A stretch of DNA of 64,000 nucleotides from Streptacidiphilus albus JL83. Its GTDB lineage: Bacteria; Actinomycetota; Actinomycetes; Streptomycetales; Streptomycetaceae. Of this stretch, positions 34,934 to 52,131 are shown one piece after another. Both the position numbers and the translations under genes were made by a program. Within the stretch, counting starts at the first letter, position 1. The number at the start of each line of letters is the position of its first letter. Under the pieces are notes generated by a model. The model was not told the DNA's origin and did no database searches. It worked only from the letters and a program-made list of their open reading frames with translations. The stretch lies in contig NZ_JQML01000001.1 in assembly GCF_000744705.1 (NCBI RefSeq), forward strand, positions 7,450,017 to 7,514,016, read 5' to 3'.

Positions 34934-35905
34934 CTAGGGCTCGCTGTGCCTGCGGCGGTGCTGGCCGGTGGTGGTGCCGGTGCGTTCGCGCAGCAGGATG
35001 CGCAGGGTGTTGGCGTTCTCGTAGCCGACGCGTCGGGCGATGGCCTCGATCGAGTGGTCGGTGCTGCGCAGGAGGTGGGTGGCCTGCTCGATGCGCAGGT
35101 CCTGGACGAAGCGCACCGGCGAGGTGCCCAGGACGGCCCGGGTGGCGCGCTGCAGGGTACGTTCACTGACGCCGACGGCGTCGGCGGCGTCGCTGACGCT
35201 GATCGGCTCGTGCAGGTGCTCGCGCGCCCAGCGCTCGAACGCGGCCACGGTCGGGTCGCTGGCCGCCAGGGTGCCGGTCATGGTGTGGGCGGCCTGGGAG
35301 GGGCGTTCGTCGATCACCAGGTAGTTGCCGACCAGGTCGCTCAGGGCGGGGCTGCTGCGGCGCACGATGCTCAGTGCCAGGTCGACGTGGCCGAAGGCCG
35401 CTCCGGCGGTGGTGACGCCGTCGCAGCTGGTGACCATCCGGCTCTGGTCGAGTGTCACCTGCGGATAGCGGCTGCGGAACAGCGGGGAGAGCCACCAGGA
35501 GGTGGTGGCCCGCAGGCCGTCCAGGATTCCGGCCTCGGCGAACAGGAACGTTCCGGCGCAGGCGGAGGCGACCTGCGTGCCCCGGGTCCGGGTCTCGGCG
35601 AGCAGCTCGCGTGCGGCGGCCGTGGCCGGCCCGGACACGATGTCCACCAGTGCCTCGGGGTGCCGCTCGGCCACTGCGGGGACCAGCAGCAGGTCGCAGT
35701 GCGCGACCCGGTCGACCGGAGCGGTGTCGACCGTATGACCCGCGCCGGTGCGAACGGTGTCGCCGAAGCCGACCGTTGTGACCTGCCACGCAGGCGGTGG
35801 CTGGGGCAGTCGCTCCCGCAGTTCGTTGGCGCACCGCATGATGTCCAGGACCGAGGCCAGTCCGGAGTCGAAGACGCCGTCAAGGGCGAGCACTGCTATC
35901 CGCAT
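34934..35905 (-). CDS. GlxA-family AraC-type regulator (DJ-1/PfpI plus HTH_18)
   Basis: A 323-aa protein. The N-terminal DJ-1/GATase1-like domain (RIAVLALDGVFDSGLASVLDIM) has the nucleophile-elbow segment VASACAGTFLFAEAGILDG. The C-terminal AraC HTH pair reads ISVSDAADAVGVSERTLQRATRAVLGTSP and SIEAIARRVGYENANTLRILLRERTG. ATG 35905 has no good ribosome site, so a leaderless message is possible. It is divergent from the ABM monooxygenase with a perfect 37-bp palindrome between them. Confidence 0.9.
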   Translation of the reverse strand: MRIAVLALDGVFDSGLASVLDIMRCANELRERLPQPPPAWQVTTVGFGDTVRTGAGHTVDTAPVDRVAHCDLLLVPAVAERHPEALVDIVSGPATAAARELLAETRTRGTQVASACAGTFLFAEAGILDGLRATTSWWLSPLFRSRYPQVTLDQSRMVTSCDGVTTAGAAFGHVDLALSIVRRSSPALSDLVGNYLVIDERPSQAAHTMTGTLAASDPTVAAFERWAREHLHEPISVSDAADAVGVSERTLQRATRAVLGTSPVRFVQDLRIEQATHLLRSTDHSIEAIARRVGYENANTLRILLRERTGTTTGQHRRRHSEP

Positions 35906-35967
35906 GTCGGGAACAGTATGTGATGTGTCGGGTACGCCCCTGCCCCAGGGGTGGGACTCGCTCGTAA

Positions 35968-36004
35968 GTTCTTGGGTACCGGCGGGACGCCGGTACCCAA
36001 GAAC
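35968..36004. promoter_or_regulatory. Perfect 37-bp palindrome in a divergent promoter
   Basis: Arms gttcttgggtaccggcg and cgccggtacccaagaac (17 bp each, no mismatch) flank gga. It sits 62 bases from the regulator start and 17 bases from the ABM start. It could be a GlxA operator or a hairpin in the 5' end of the ABM message. Confidence 0.8.
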
Positions 36005-36021
36005 CGAGGATGGAGCGCGAT

Positions 36022-36321
36022 ATGTCGAAGATCGGTCTGCTGGCCCGCATCGAGGCCAAGCCCGAGTTCGCCGACCAGGTGGAGGCACTGCTGCGGGGAG
36101 CGCTGGAACTGGCTCGCGCGGAGGACCTCACCCTGGCCTGGTTCGCCTTCAGGGAGAGCCCCACCGTGTTCGGGATCTTCGACACCTTCGAGGGCGAGGA
36201 GGGGCGCACCGCGCACCTCAACGGGAAGATCGCCGCCGCGCTGATGGAGATCGCTCCCACCATGCTCGCGGTCGCCCCCGACATCCGCACCATCGACCTG
36301 CTGGCCGCCAAACTCGCCTGA
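36022..36321 (+). CDS. ABM-family (antibiotic biosynthesis monooxygenase-like) small protein
   Basis: A 99-aa dimeric ferredoxin-like alpha/beta-barrel protein (KIGLLARIEAKPEFADQVEALLRGAL, LAWFAFRESPTVFGIFDTFEGEEGRTAHLNGKIAAAL). ATG 36022 is preferred over 36010 because GGAG lies seven bases before it. Members include quinone-forming monooxygenases, but many act on unknown reactive carbonyls or oxidants. Probably controlled by the divergent GlxA-type regulator. Confidence 0.85.
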   Translation: MSKIGLLARIEAKPEFADQVEALLRGALELARAEDLTLAWFAFRESPTVFGIFDTFEGEEGRTAHLNGKIAAALMEIAPTMLAVAPDIRTIDLLAAKLA

Positions 36322-36362
36322 GGCCCGGCCACCGGCCGGTCCGGGCGGTGTTTGTCGTGGAT

Positions 36363-36392
36363 GGGGTGCAGGTTCGAATCCTGTCGTCCCGG
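36363..36392 (+). tRNA. tRNA-Pro-like 3'-end fragment (possible att site)
   Basis: The bases gcagg-ttcgaat-cctgt form a complete T-arm and are followed by cgtcccg, a 7-base acceptor 3' strand like that of actinomycete tRNA-Pro (whose 5' strand would be cgggacg). No D-arm, anticodon arm or 5' acceptor strand lies upstream, where the ABM gene ends at 36321. It is therefore not a functional tRNA but the type of 3' fragment left at integration sites. Confidence 0.6.
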
Positions 36393-36400
36393 CAACCGGA

Positions 36401-36443
36401 AGAAGGCCGCTCACCGGAGGGGACTCCGGGTGAGCGGCCTTCT
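36401..36443. terminator. Strong hairpin after the tRNA fragment
   Basis: agaaggccgctcacc (36401-36415) pairs with gggtgagcggccttct (36428-36443), with inner ggag/ctcc pairing as well. Its placement just after a tRNA 3' end is typical of tRNA terminators. It can also end the leftward operon whose last gene stops at 36491. Confidence 0.75.
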
Positions 36444-36490
36444 TGGTCGGACGGCATGTCGGTGGGGGCGGAGGACGCCGCCCGGGCGGA

Positions 36491-37579
36491 CTACTCCGCC
36501 GGTCGGTCCGGGGTGGCGGCGCCGATTCGCCGGCTGCGGAATCGTTCGAGAACCCCCACCGCAGGAAGGCTGGAGCCGGGCGTGCGGAGACTCGACTCGC
36601 GATCGCCGCCGAACCTCGAACAGACCGAGATGTGTGCGTCGTAGGCCGTCGACATCGCATCGAGCAGCTGCCTGTAGGACTTGTCGACCGCTGGAGCGGG
36701 CGACGCGAGCAACGGCTTGACCCGGTTGAGCAACTTGAGCAGTATCCGGTGATCACGCAGCTGGAGACCGCTGAACTTGGCATTGATGTGCGGCGGCATC
36801 ATCGCGGGACGTACCGCATCGGTGTAATGGGTGCGCGTGAAGTCGCCGGCGTACCGCATCGATGCGCCGGAGCCGATCATCAGCACCGTGGCGTCCTCAA
36901 GCAGGCGGCAGGCGCTCTCGATGTCATCCGGATCGTCCCTGAGGCATTCCTCCAGGCAGCCGACCGAGACGATCAGCGCCTGGATGAGCGCGAAGAAGAC
37001 CTGGTGGCCCAGGCGCCAGCGGATCAGGGGATCGGCTTCTGCATCGTCGAGTCCGAGGCCCGTGTCCAGCGGGCGAGCACGGGCCGCGTACTCGAAGGGC
37101 GTGCCGGCCACACCGATACGCCACAACTCGTGGAAGACGGACCAGAATGCCTCACGCAGTTGACCTCGTTCACCGCTGCAGAGGCTTGTCCCGGCCGAGA
37201 GGGCATCGTTGAGCTGGCTGCGGAGGGCCTGGAGCATGGTGTGGGCGAACGTCTCCACCGGGTTCCCGGTGACCCTGATCGCACCGAAGAACAGGTCGTG
37301 CTCCTCGTAGAGGTCCTCCGGCAGGGAATTTCGCTCCGCATCGGTGTACTTGGTGGTGGCGGCCGGTGCGGTCAGGCAGGCCAGTGCGGCATCGACCGCT
37401 GCCAGTGCGTGTCGGTCGGAGTTCTGCGGATTCGTGTCGATGACGGTCCGTAGCGCGTCCGCAGTGCGCTGGTTCATCATGCCGATAATGGCGCTCATTG
37501 AGGCCGGCAGCTGCTCCGCCTTCAATAGGTGGAGGGCCGGGACATCTGGATGACGGGCCTGGGTTTCAACGTCAATCAC
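36491..37579 (-). CDS. Unrecognised 362-aa protein, last gene of NRPS left arm
   Basis: Mostly alpha-helical soluble protein (LYEEHDLFFGAIRVTGNPVETFAHTMLQALRSQL, WRLGHQVFFALIQALIVSVGCLEECL, HYTDAVRPAMMPPHINAKFSGLQLRDHRILLKLLNRVKPLL). There are several His residues but no motif I can name. Length and helical character are reminiscent of PrnB/indoleamine-dioxygenase-like heme proteins; this is a weak guess only. GTG 37579 is chosen because AGGAG lies 8 bases upstream; the frame extends another 51 codons but those look non-coding. It follows the P450 by 64 bases in the same direction, so it probably belongs to the pathway. Confidence 0.65.
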   Translation of the reverse strand: MIDVETQARHPDVPALHLLKAEQLPASMSAIIGMMNQRTADALRTVIDTNPQNSDRHALAAVDAALACLTAPAATTKYTDAERNSLPEDLYEEHDLFFGAIRVTGNPVETFAHTMLQALRSQLNDALSAGTSLCSGERGQLREAFWSVFHELWRIGVAGTPFEYAARARPLDTGLGLDDAEADPLIRWRLGHQVFFALIQALIVSVGCLEECLRDDPDDIESACRLLEDATVLMIGSGASMRYAGDFTRTHYTDAVRPAMMPPHINAKFSGLQLRDHRILLKLLNRVKPLLASPAPAVDKSYRQLLDAMSTAYDAHISVCSRFGGDRESSLRTPGSSLPAVGVLERFRSRRIGAATPDRPAE

Positions 37580-37643
37580 TCCGCAAGCTCCTTCGAGGTG
37601 AACTGAATATTCGCGATCCGGAACGACAGGAGAGGAAGGCCGG

Positions 37644-38885
37644 CTATCCCGCTGCGGAGCTGCTGGGAACGAGTGAGACCGGCAGGCTGCTGTAGCCGCG
37701 GAGGAACGTGGAGTAGAGCGGCTTGGGATCACCCATGAGCTCGATCCGCTCCACCCTGCTGCAGAGGGTCTTCAGCACGGCGGCGATCTCGGCCCGCCCG
37801 AGGTACGACCCGAAGCAGAAGTGAGCTCCGTATCCGAAGCCCAGGTGCTTGTTGGGCGTCCTGGCCAGGTCGAAACTCTGCGGATCCGAGAAGACGTCCT
37901 CGTCGCGGTTGGCGGAGGTGTTCCAGAGGATGACGTGGTCGCCTTCGCGGATCGTCCGGCCGCCGATGGTGACCTCGGCCGTCGCGGTACGACCGATGTG
38001 CATCGCCGGCGTCGTCCAGCGCACGATCTCCTCGACCGCGCCGGCTACCGACACCCGGCCCTCCTTCAACGCCAGCCACTGATCGGGGTGCTGGGAGAAG
38101 GCGAGCAGGGTGCCGACCATGGCCAGGCGACTGGTGTGGTCTCCGGCGAGGATGAACCCGTAGCAGTTGACGACCACTTCGTCATCGGTCATCGGCTCAC
38201 CGTTGATCCGGCAGGTGGCCATCGCGCTGATCAGGTCGTCCTGCGGATCCTCACGGCGGGCCTCGATGATCTCCTGGCTGTAGGCGAGGAGTTCGTTGCG
38301 GGAGAGCCAGACCTCCTCCTCGGTCTGCCCCTCGTCGTCGGTGCTGAGCGCCTCCCGGCTCAGGTCGAGCAGGTACTTGTGGTCCTCCGACGGAAAGCCG
38401 AGGAGATCGCCGATCGTCCCCATGGGGACCACCTCCGCGACCTCCTTGGCGAAGTCGAAGGTCCCGGTACCGACGGCGCCGCCGAGGAGATGGTCGACCC
38501 GCTCCTGCAGTTTGTCCGTCACCACTTCGCGGATCCGGGGACTGAACGCCTTCAGCAGGATCGTCCGCATGGCGTTGTGGCGCGGCGCATCGGTGAGCGC
38601 CAGGTTCTTGCCGGCCGCCGGGTCCCCTCCGGGCTTGTGCAGCGAGGACAGCATGTTCCCGGCCCGCGAGCTGAATCGCTCGGGGTCCTGCAGCACGGTC
38701 ATGATGTCCGCGTGGCGGGAGACCACCCAGAATTCGGACCCCTGGTCGGTGGCCGGGTGCAGGTAGACGGGCTGCTCGGCCCGGACACGCCGCCAGAAGT
38801 CTTCCATGTCGGTGTGCAGGAAGGTGTTCGGGTCCGTGAGGTTCACGCGATTGAGATCGTCGGCAAATGCGCCCTTGTTCGACAT
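37644..38885 (-). CDS. Cytochrome P450 of the NRPS cluster
   Basis: A 413-aa P450. ExxR is in AVEEIVRWTTP, the heme loop is GFGYGAHFCFGSYLGRAE. The I-helix reads GFILAGDHTSRLAM, so the usual acidic residue before Thr is His. ATG 38885 has AGGAG upstream. It lies 29 bases after the aminotransferase gene. Probable roles are beta-hydroxylation of a carrier-bound amino acid or oxidation of the peptide. The A-T-TE protein in the right arm is a possible docking partner, by analogy with glycopeptide beta-hydroxytyrosine formation. Confidence 0.88.
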   Translation of the reverse strand: MSNKGAFADDLNRVNLTDPNTFLHTDMEDFWRRVRAEQPVYLHPATDQGSEFWVVSRHADIMTVLQDPERFSSRAGNMLSSLHKPGGDPAAGKNLALTDAPRHNAMRTILLKAFSPRIREVVTDKLQERVDHLLGGAVGTGTFDFAKEVAEVVPMGTIGDLLGFPSEDHKYLLDLSREALSTDDEGQTEEEVWLSRNELLAYSQEIIEARREDPQDDLISAMATCRINGEPMTDDEVVVNCYGFILAGDHTSRLAMVGTLLAFSQHPDQWLALKEGRVSVAGAVEEIVRWTTPAMHIGRTATAEVTIGGRTIREGDHVILWNTSANRDEDVFSDPQSFDLARTPNKHLGFGYGAHFCFGSYLGRAEIAAVLKTLCSRVERIELMGDPKPLYSTFLRGYSSLPVSLVPSSSAAG

Positions 38886-38914
38886 GGAAGTCTCCTGGCC
38901 TCAAGAATGGGTGA

Positions 38915-40255
38915 CTACTGCGTAGGTGTTTCCTGGCCGGAAAGATCGGCGATCAGCATCGCCAGGCGATCCAGCCCTGCTTCGATCTCGTCCGGCGACA
39001 CCACGCTCACCGAGAGGCGCAGCTGATTCTCGCCGCCACGGCCGTCGTAGAAGTGGCTCATGGGCGTCCACAGCACGCCGTACTTGGTGGCCCCGTATTC
39101 CAGCGCGGCGTCGTCGGCGGTGAACGGAACAGTGACCACCACGAAGAAGCCGCCGCCGGGCGTGTTCCAGGAGACCTGGTGGTCCTCGCCCGGTGGGAAC
39201 CGCCGGCCCATCCCCTCCAGCAGCAGTCGCAGGTTCCGGCGGTAGAGCTGGATCTCCCTGGTGTTCGCCCTGACCAGACTGCAGTCGTGCTCCAGCAGCT
39301 TTCCGCCCGCCAGGGCCTGGGCCACGGGCGAGGTGTTGACGGTGAGCATGCTCTTGATCTTGGACAGCTCGTCGGCGAAAAGCGTCGACTCTCCGTCGGC
39401 GCCGGACACGCGCTGGTCCGCGACGACAAAGCCGATCCTGGCTCCGGGGAAGCAGGTCTTGGCGAGTGAGCCGAGGTAGATCACCCGCCGCGAGGTGTCG
39501 AGGGCCTTGAGCGTGGGCAGGCGCTGACCGTCCTCGGCCTGGAACAGACCGTACGGATTGTCCTCAAGGATCAGCAGGTCGTGCTCGGCCGCGATGGCGA
39601 GCAGTTTCCGTCTGGCCTCCAGGTCGAGGCTCGCGCCGGAGGGGTTGGCGAAGTCCGGGACGAGGTAGAAGGCCCGTGGCCGCCTGCCCGCGGCGCGCAC
39701 CGCCTCGATCTGTTCGACCAGGTGGTCGAGGTCGACGCCGTCCTCGTTGTCCCGCACCGGCCAGAGGGGCATGTCCACCAGCCTCGCGGCGCCGGTCAGC
39801 CCGACGTAGCCCGGCGAGACCGTCAGCACGACGTCACGCTCGTCCACCCGGAGCGCCCGGAGCACCAGGAACATGGCCTCCTGGCAGCCGACCGTGACGA
39901 CGATCGACTCCGGGTCGACGTCGATGCCCTCGTCACCGGCGAGATGCCGGGCGAGCAGCTCGTGAATGATCCCCTTGGTCCGGCCGTACTGGAAGAGGGT
40001 GCGGCGTACGAGTTCCGCGTCCGCGCCCTTCTCGGCCGCCAGGTAGTCGCAGAAGATCTGCAGATATCGGGGAAGGTCGTCGACGTCGAAGAAGTCTTCG
40101 CTGGGCCGCCCGGCGGCGAGCGAGATTGCCTCCGGGAACCGGCCGGCCACCTCGTTCAGGAAGTTCATGGAGGCGAGCGCCGGATCCCGGAGCGCTCCAT
40201 GCAGTCGATCCGTGCTCAGGTCGGCGGCTTTGAGTTCCACTCCACTGTCGTTCAT
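38915..40255 (-). CDS. hpgT: 4-hydroxyphenylglycine aminotransferase (HpgT-like, PLP)
   Basis: A 446-aa fold-type I aminotransferase. PLP residues include N204 (FANPSG), D232 and Y235 (EDNPYG) and the Schiff-base Lys K266 (GSLAKTCFPGARIGF). In glycopeptide and CDA-type pathways HpgT converts 4-hydroxyphenylglyoxylate to L-Hpg, usually with tyrosine as amino donor, which regenerates hydroxyphenylpyruvate for HmaS. HmaS and Hmo are encoded in the right arm, completing the pathway. It could also transaminate the keto acid from the aldolase cassette, since no second aminotransferase is in view. Confidence 0.88.
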   Translation of the reverse strand: MNDSGVELKAADLSTDRLHGALRDPALASMNFLNEVAGRFPEAISLAAGRPSEDFFDVDDLPRYLQIFCDYLAAEKGADAELVRRTLFQYGRTKGIIHELLARHLAGDEGIDVDPESIVVTVGCQEAMFLVLRALRVDERDVVLTVSPGYVGLTGAARLVDMPLWPVRDNEDGVDLDHLVEQIEAVRAAGRRPRAFYLVPDFANPSGASLDLEARRKLLAIAAEHDLLILEDNPYGLFQAEDGQRLPTLKALDTSRRVIYLGSLAKTCFPGARIGFVVADQRVSGADGESTLFADELSKIKSMLTVNTSPVAQALAGGKLLEHDCSLVRANTREIQLYRRNLRLLLEGMGRRFPPGEDHQVSWNTPGGGFFVVVTVPFTADDAALEYGATKYGVLWTPMSHFYDGRGGENQLRLSVSVVSPDEIEAGLDRLAMLIADLSGQETPTQ

Positions 40256-40293
40256 GCAACCTCGCTTGCCTAAGGGGAACAGCGGTCCCGCGA

Positions 40294-41643
40294 CTACTTC
40301 GACGCGCCCTGCTTCGGGGCCGTGGCGGAGGCCTCTTCAAGGGCTTCCGTGGTTTCCGGGGCCTCCGTTGCTTCCGGCGCTTCCGGCGTGGCAGAAGCCT
40401 CTGCCGTCGCTTCCCGAATGGAGCGGTTGCTCAGCGCGGGCAGGCTGAGCAGGGCCACCAGGACCATCAGCAGGCCGCCCATGATGAACGGCGTCCGCAG
40501 ACTGATCGCACTCGCGAGGTAGCCGCCGAGAACACCTCCGAAGGGTGCACCCATGAGCGAGATCAACCGGCTGGCGGAGAGCACCCGTCCGCGGATCTTC
40601 GCCGGTGCCATACGCTGCCGCAGCGAACCGACGATGACGATCTGGATGCTCATCGAGAATCCGATGACGGCCATCATTCCGCCGGCGACCCAGGGGTTTC
40701 CGGTCAGGCCCATACCGGCGACCGCCAGTCCTTCGACGGTCATGCCGATGCAGCGCATGGTGCCCACCTGGAGCTTCCTGGAGACCGTGGAAGCCATGAA
40801 ACTGCCGATGAAGGCACCGACCGCGGTCGAGCTCAGCAGCAGACCGTAGCCGATGTCGCCGAGGCCGTACTGGTCCTTGGCCAGCAGGACCAGCAGCGAC
40901 ATCTGGGCGGTGAAGACGAGGTTGCCGACGGCTGCGGTGCCGGACAGCGCCCGTAGCACCCGGTGCTTCAGCAGCCAGCGCAGCCCCTCCGCGACCTCGT
41001 CACGGAGGTTCCTGCGGGCCGGCTCGGCGGTCGGCGCGTTCCCGAAATCGCCCTTCAGGGACCCGACGAAAATGGCGCTGATCAGGAAGGAGAACGCGTT
41101 CCCCAGAAACGGCAGGGAATGTGACAGGGCGAAGAGCACGCCGCCGAGCGGGGGACCTGCGAGCTGTTCTCCGTTGATCTCGGCTGCGGAGATCCGGCTG
41201 TTGGCCCGGATGAGTGCCTGATCGCCGGAGACGACCACCGGCATGATGGCCTGCGCGGAGATGTCGAAGAAGATGTCTCCGCACCCGAGAGCGAATCCCG
41301 CCACTATCAGCAGGGCGATATCCGCATGGTGGGTCAGTACGGCGACGGTGAGCAGGGCGAGGATGGCGAACCGGACGAGGTCCGCGCGCAGCATCACCTT
41401 CTTCCGGTTCCACCGGTCCACCAGCGCTCCGGCCGGCAGACCGAGCAGGAACCACGGCAGGGTGGCGACGGCGCCGACCGCACCGATGAGCAGGGGATTA
41501 CTGGTCAGTTGGACCGCCAGCAGGGGCAGTGCGGCCAGCTGGACGCCATCGCCCAAGGACGAGGCGATCGTGGCCACCCACACCTTGTTGAAGCTGCTGC
41601 CCAAGCGGGGCTGGGCCGCCTTCTCTGTGCCGGTGATTTTCAA
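40294..41643 (-). CDS. MFS exporter (EntS/MFS_3-like)
   Basis: A 449-aa protein with about 12 membrane segments (TIASSLGDGVQLAALPLLAV, PWFLLGLPAGALVDRWNRKKVML with the loop 2-3 motif, and so on to FIMGGLLMVLVALLSLPAL). The C-terminal ~45 residues are a low-complexity Ala/Glu/Pro/Thr tail. The start is TTG at 41643 with AGGAG five bases upstream. It lies 72 bases after the NRPS stop in the same operon and probably exports the finished peptide, giving self-protection. Confidence 0.9.
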   Translation of the reverse strand: MKITGTEKAAQPRLGSSFNKVWVATIASSLGDGVQLAALPLLAVQLTSNPLLIGAVGAVATLPWFLLGLPAGALVDRWNRKKVMLRADLVRFAILALLTVAVLTHHADIALLIVAGFALGCGDIFFDISAQAIMPVVVSGDQALIRANSRISAAEINGEQLAGPPLGGVLFALSHSLPFLGNAFSFLISAIFVGSLKGDFGNAPTAEPARRNLRDEVAEGLRWLLKHRVLRALSGTAAVGNLVFTAQMSLLVLLAKDQYGLGDIGYGLLLSSTAVGAFIGSFMASTVSRKLQVGTMRCIGMTVEGLAVAGMGLTGNPWVAGGMMAVIGFSMSIQIVIVGSLRQRMAPAKIRGRVLSASRLISLMGAPFGGVLGGYLASAISLRTPFIMGGLLMVLVALLSLPALSNRSIREATAEASATPEAPEATEAPETTEALEEASATAPKQGASK

Positions 41644-41715
41644 CGATTCTCCTGAGAGTGGATTGATGCATGGCTGCGGCGAGACAGAGGGAGCGCCGCA
41701 GAAGACTGGGGGAGG

Positions 41716-50682
<8,967 letters not shown>

Positions 50683-50755
50683 TACCAATCACCCTCTTTC
50701 GGGGTTGAGATCGCACGAAGTTCAGCTGGACCAGCAATGCGGATACCAGGACGGC

Positions 50756-51832
50756 TCATCCGCTCATCCTTTGACTGTTCAGGTCCTGGAGCCGCTCGCC
50801 CATCTCCTGTGCGAACGCCGTCCAGGTCTCCGCGTAGCGGCGGGCCAGATTCGCCACCAGGCCGCCGGAGTGCGGTGGTACCGCATCGGCCAGGTCGGCC
50901 CACATGTGCTGACCGATGGCGTTGGACTGCAGCAGGCGCAGCAGGTGCCGGCCCGATTCCCGCTGGCGCAGGGCGGGGTCACGCAGCAGCTTCTCCAGCA
51001 CCTCCGCGGGGTCCGCCTGCGGCGGCTGGATGCGCTGCACCGCAGGGCCGACCGCCACGACGAGCGGCGCGGTCGAGCGCTCCCGGGTTGAAGCGGTGTC
51101 GACCTCGACCTGAGGTACGGACTCCCCACCCGTCCCGCCGGGACCCTGACCCGCCTCCAGGCGTTTGCGGACGTCGCTCACCGTCGTCGGGGAGATGCCC
51201 GCGATCCGCGCCACCTCGCGCAGCGAGGCCTGCGGATGCTCGGCCAGGACCTCGGCCGCGCGCTGCCGGCCCTGCACGCTGTTCAGCGGCCGGACCCGGC
51301 CGTCTCTGCCGACCCGCAGGTTTTCCTGGGGGCCCGCGCCGGAACGCTGTCGAATCGCCGCCACGGTCTTGGCGCCGAGGCCCGAGGCCCGGGCGACGGA
51401 CCGGTCCGACATGTGCGGATGGGTCGCCACGATCCTGGTCGCGGCAGCGCGCCGATCGGCCAGGGAGAGGGGAAGCCCGTGCGCGACGTTCGCCTCGACG
51501 CTGCGCAGGAACGCGTCGTCGGCGCTGCCGTCGAAGAACCTCACGGAAATGGTCTGCTGACCGCGCAGTCGGGCGGCGGCAAGGCGGTGTATCCCGTCGA
51601 TGACATGCATGGTGCGGCGGTCCACCAGGATGGGCGGAAGCTGCTCCTCGGTCTCGGCCAGCCTGGTGATGTGTTCTTCGTCCGCCCCTGCGGACCGGGG
51701 GGACTCGCCCGTTGTCAGTACGGCGATGGGAACCTCTACACACTGTGGTTCGCGCGGTTCCGCTCCGGATCCGGTCAGTCGGATCAGGTTCTCGGGCCTG
51801 GTGTCGGTGGTCGTTGTGTACGTCGCTCTCAC
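50756..51832 (-). CDS. ParB/StrR-type pathway-specific regulator
   Basis: A 358-aa protein. An N-terminal ParB/Srx-like nuclease-fold domain (PPILVDRRTMHVIDGIHRLAAARLRGQQTISVRFFDG, then DAFLRSVEANVAHGLPLSLADRRAAATRIV) precedes an HTH (MSDRSVARASGLGAKTVAAIRQRSG). A second HTH-like repeat follows (ASLREVARIAGISPTTVSDVRKRL). This is the layout of StrR, Bbr, Tei15* and NovG activators. GTG 51832 follows GGAGG by 8 bases and overlaps the upstream gene's stop, so the long open frame above it is not part of the protein. It probably activates both arms of the cluster. Confidence 0.88.
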   Translation of the reverse strand: MRATYTTTTDTRPENLIRLTGSGAEPREPQCVEVPIAVLTTGESPRSAGADEEHITRLAETEEQLPPILVDRRTMHVIDGIHRLAAARLRGQQTISVRFFDGSADDAFLRSVEANVAHGLPLSLADRRAAATRIVATHPHMSDRSVARASGLGAKTVAAIRQRSGAGPQENLRVGRDGRVRPLNSVQGRQRAAEVLAEHPQASLREVARIAGISPTTVSDVRKRLEAGQGPGGTGGESVPQVEVDTASTRERSTAPLVVAVGPAVQRIQPPQADPAEVLEKLLRDPALRQRESGRHLLRLLQSNAIGQHMWADLADAVPPHSGGLVANLARRYAETWTAFAQEMGERLQDLNSQRMSG

Positions 51833-52131
51833 TGGGTCGGCCTCCGGAGATCGGCAGCGATGCACTCGGTGACAGTCCGTCCGGCCAGCGGCAGGGCCTG
51901 TCCCAGCTTGCGTTGCATGAGTCGATCGACCTGCTGCTCGGCGTGGGCCAGGTCGCGTGCCCTGATGAAGACCGCGCTGCTCAGGTCCTCGTCGCCTCGT
52001 GTCACCGTCAGGTGCTCCAAGCAGTCCTGCGGTACTGCGACCGCCCGGATCATGCCTTCGACCGCAGCGGCGCTGGGAATGACTTCCCCGGCCGGCAGGG
52101 ACGGGGTCGTGCGTACGACTACGGGGAGCAT
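51829..52131 (-). CDS. Small 100-aa protein coupled to the regulator
   Basis: Begins ATG 52131 with AGGAGG seven bases upstream and ends in a TGA that overlaps the regulator's GTG by 4 bases. The sequence is amphipathic and Val/Ala-rich (VVVRTTPSLPAGEVIPSAAAVEGMIRAVAVPQ, then SSAVFIRARDLAHAEQQVDRLMQ). I do not recognise a family. Its position implies a role with the regulator, or simply translational coupling. Confidence 0.65.
   Translation of the reverse strand: MLPVVVRTTPSLPAGEVIPSAAAVEGMIRAVAVPQDCLEHLTVTRGDEDLSSAVFIRARDLAHAEQQVDRLMQRKLGQALPLAGRTVTECIAADLRRPTQ

Noticed and set aside
36363-36392. Functional tRNA gene
   Set aside because: Only the T-arm and acceptor 3' strand are present; the 5' half, including the anticodon arm, cannot be found in the 41 bases after the ABM gene.
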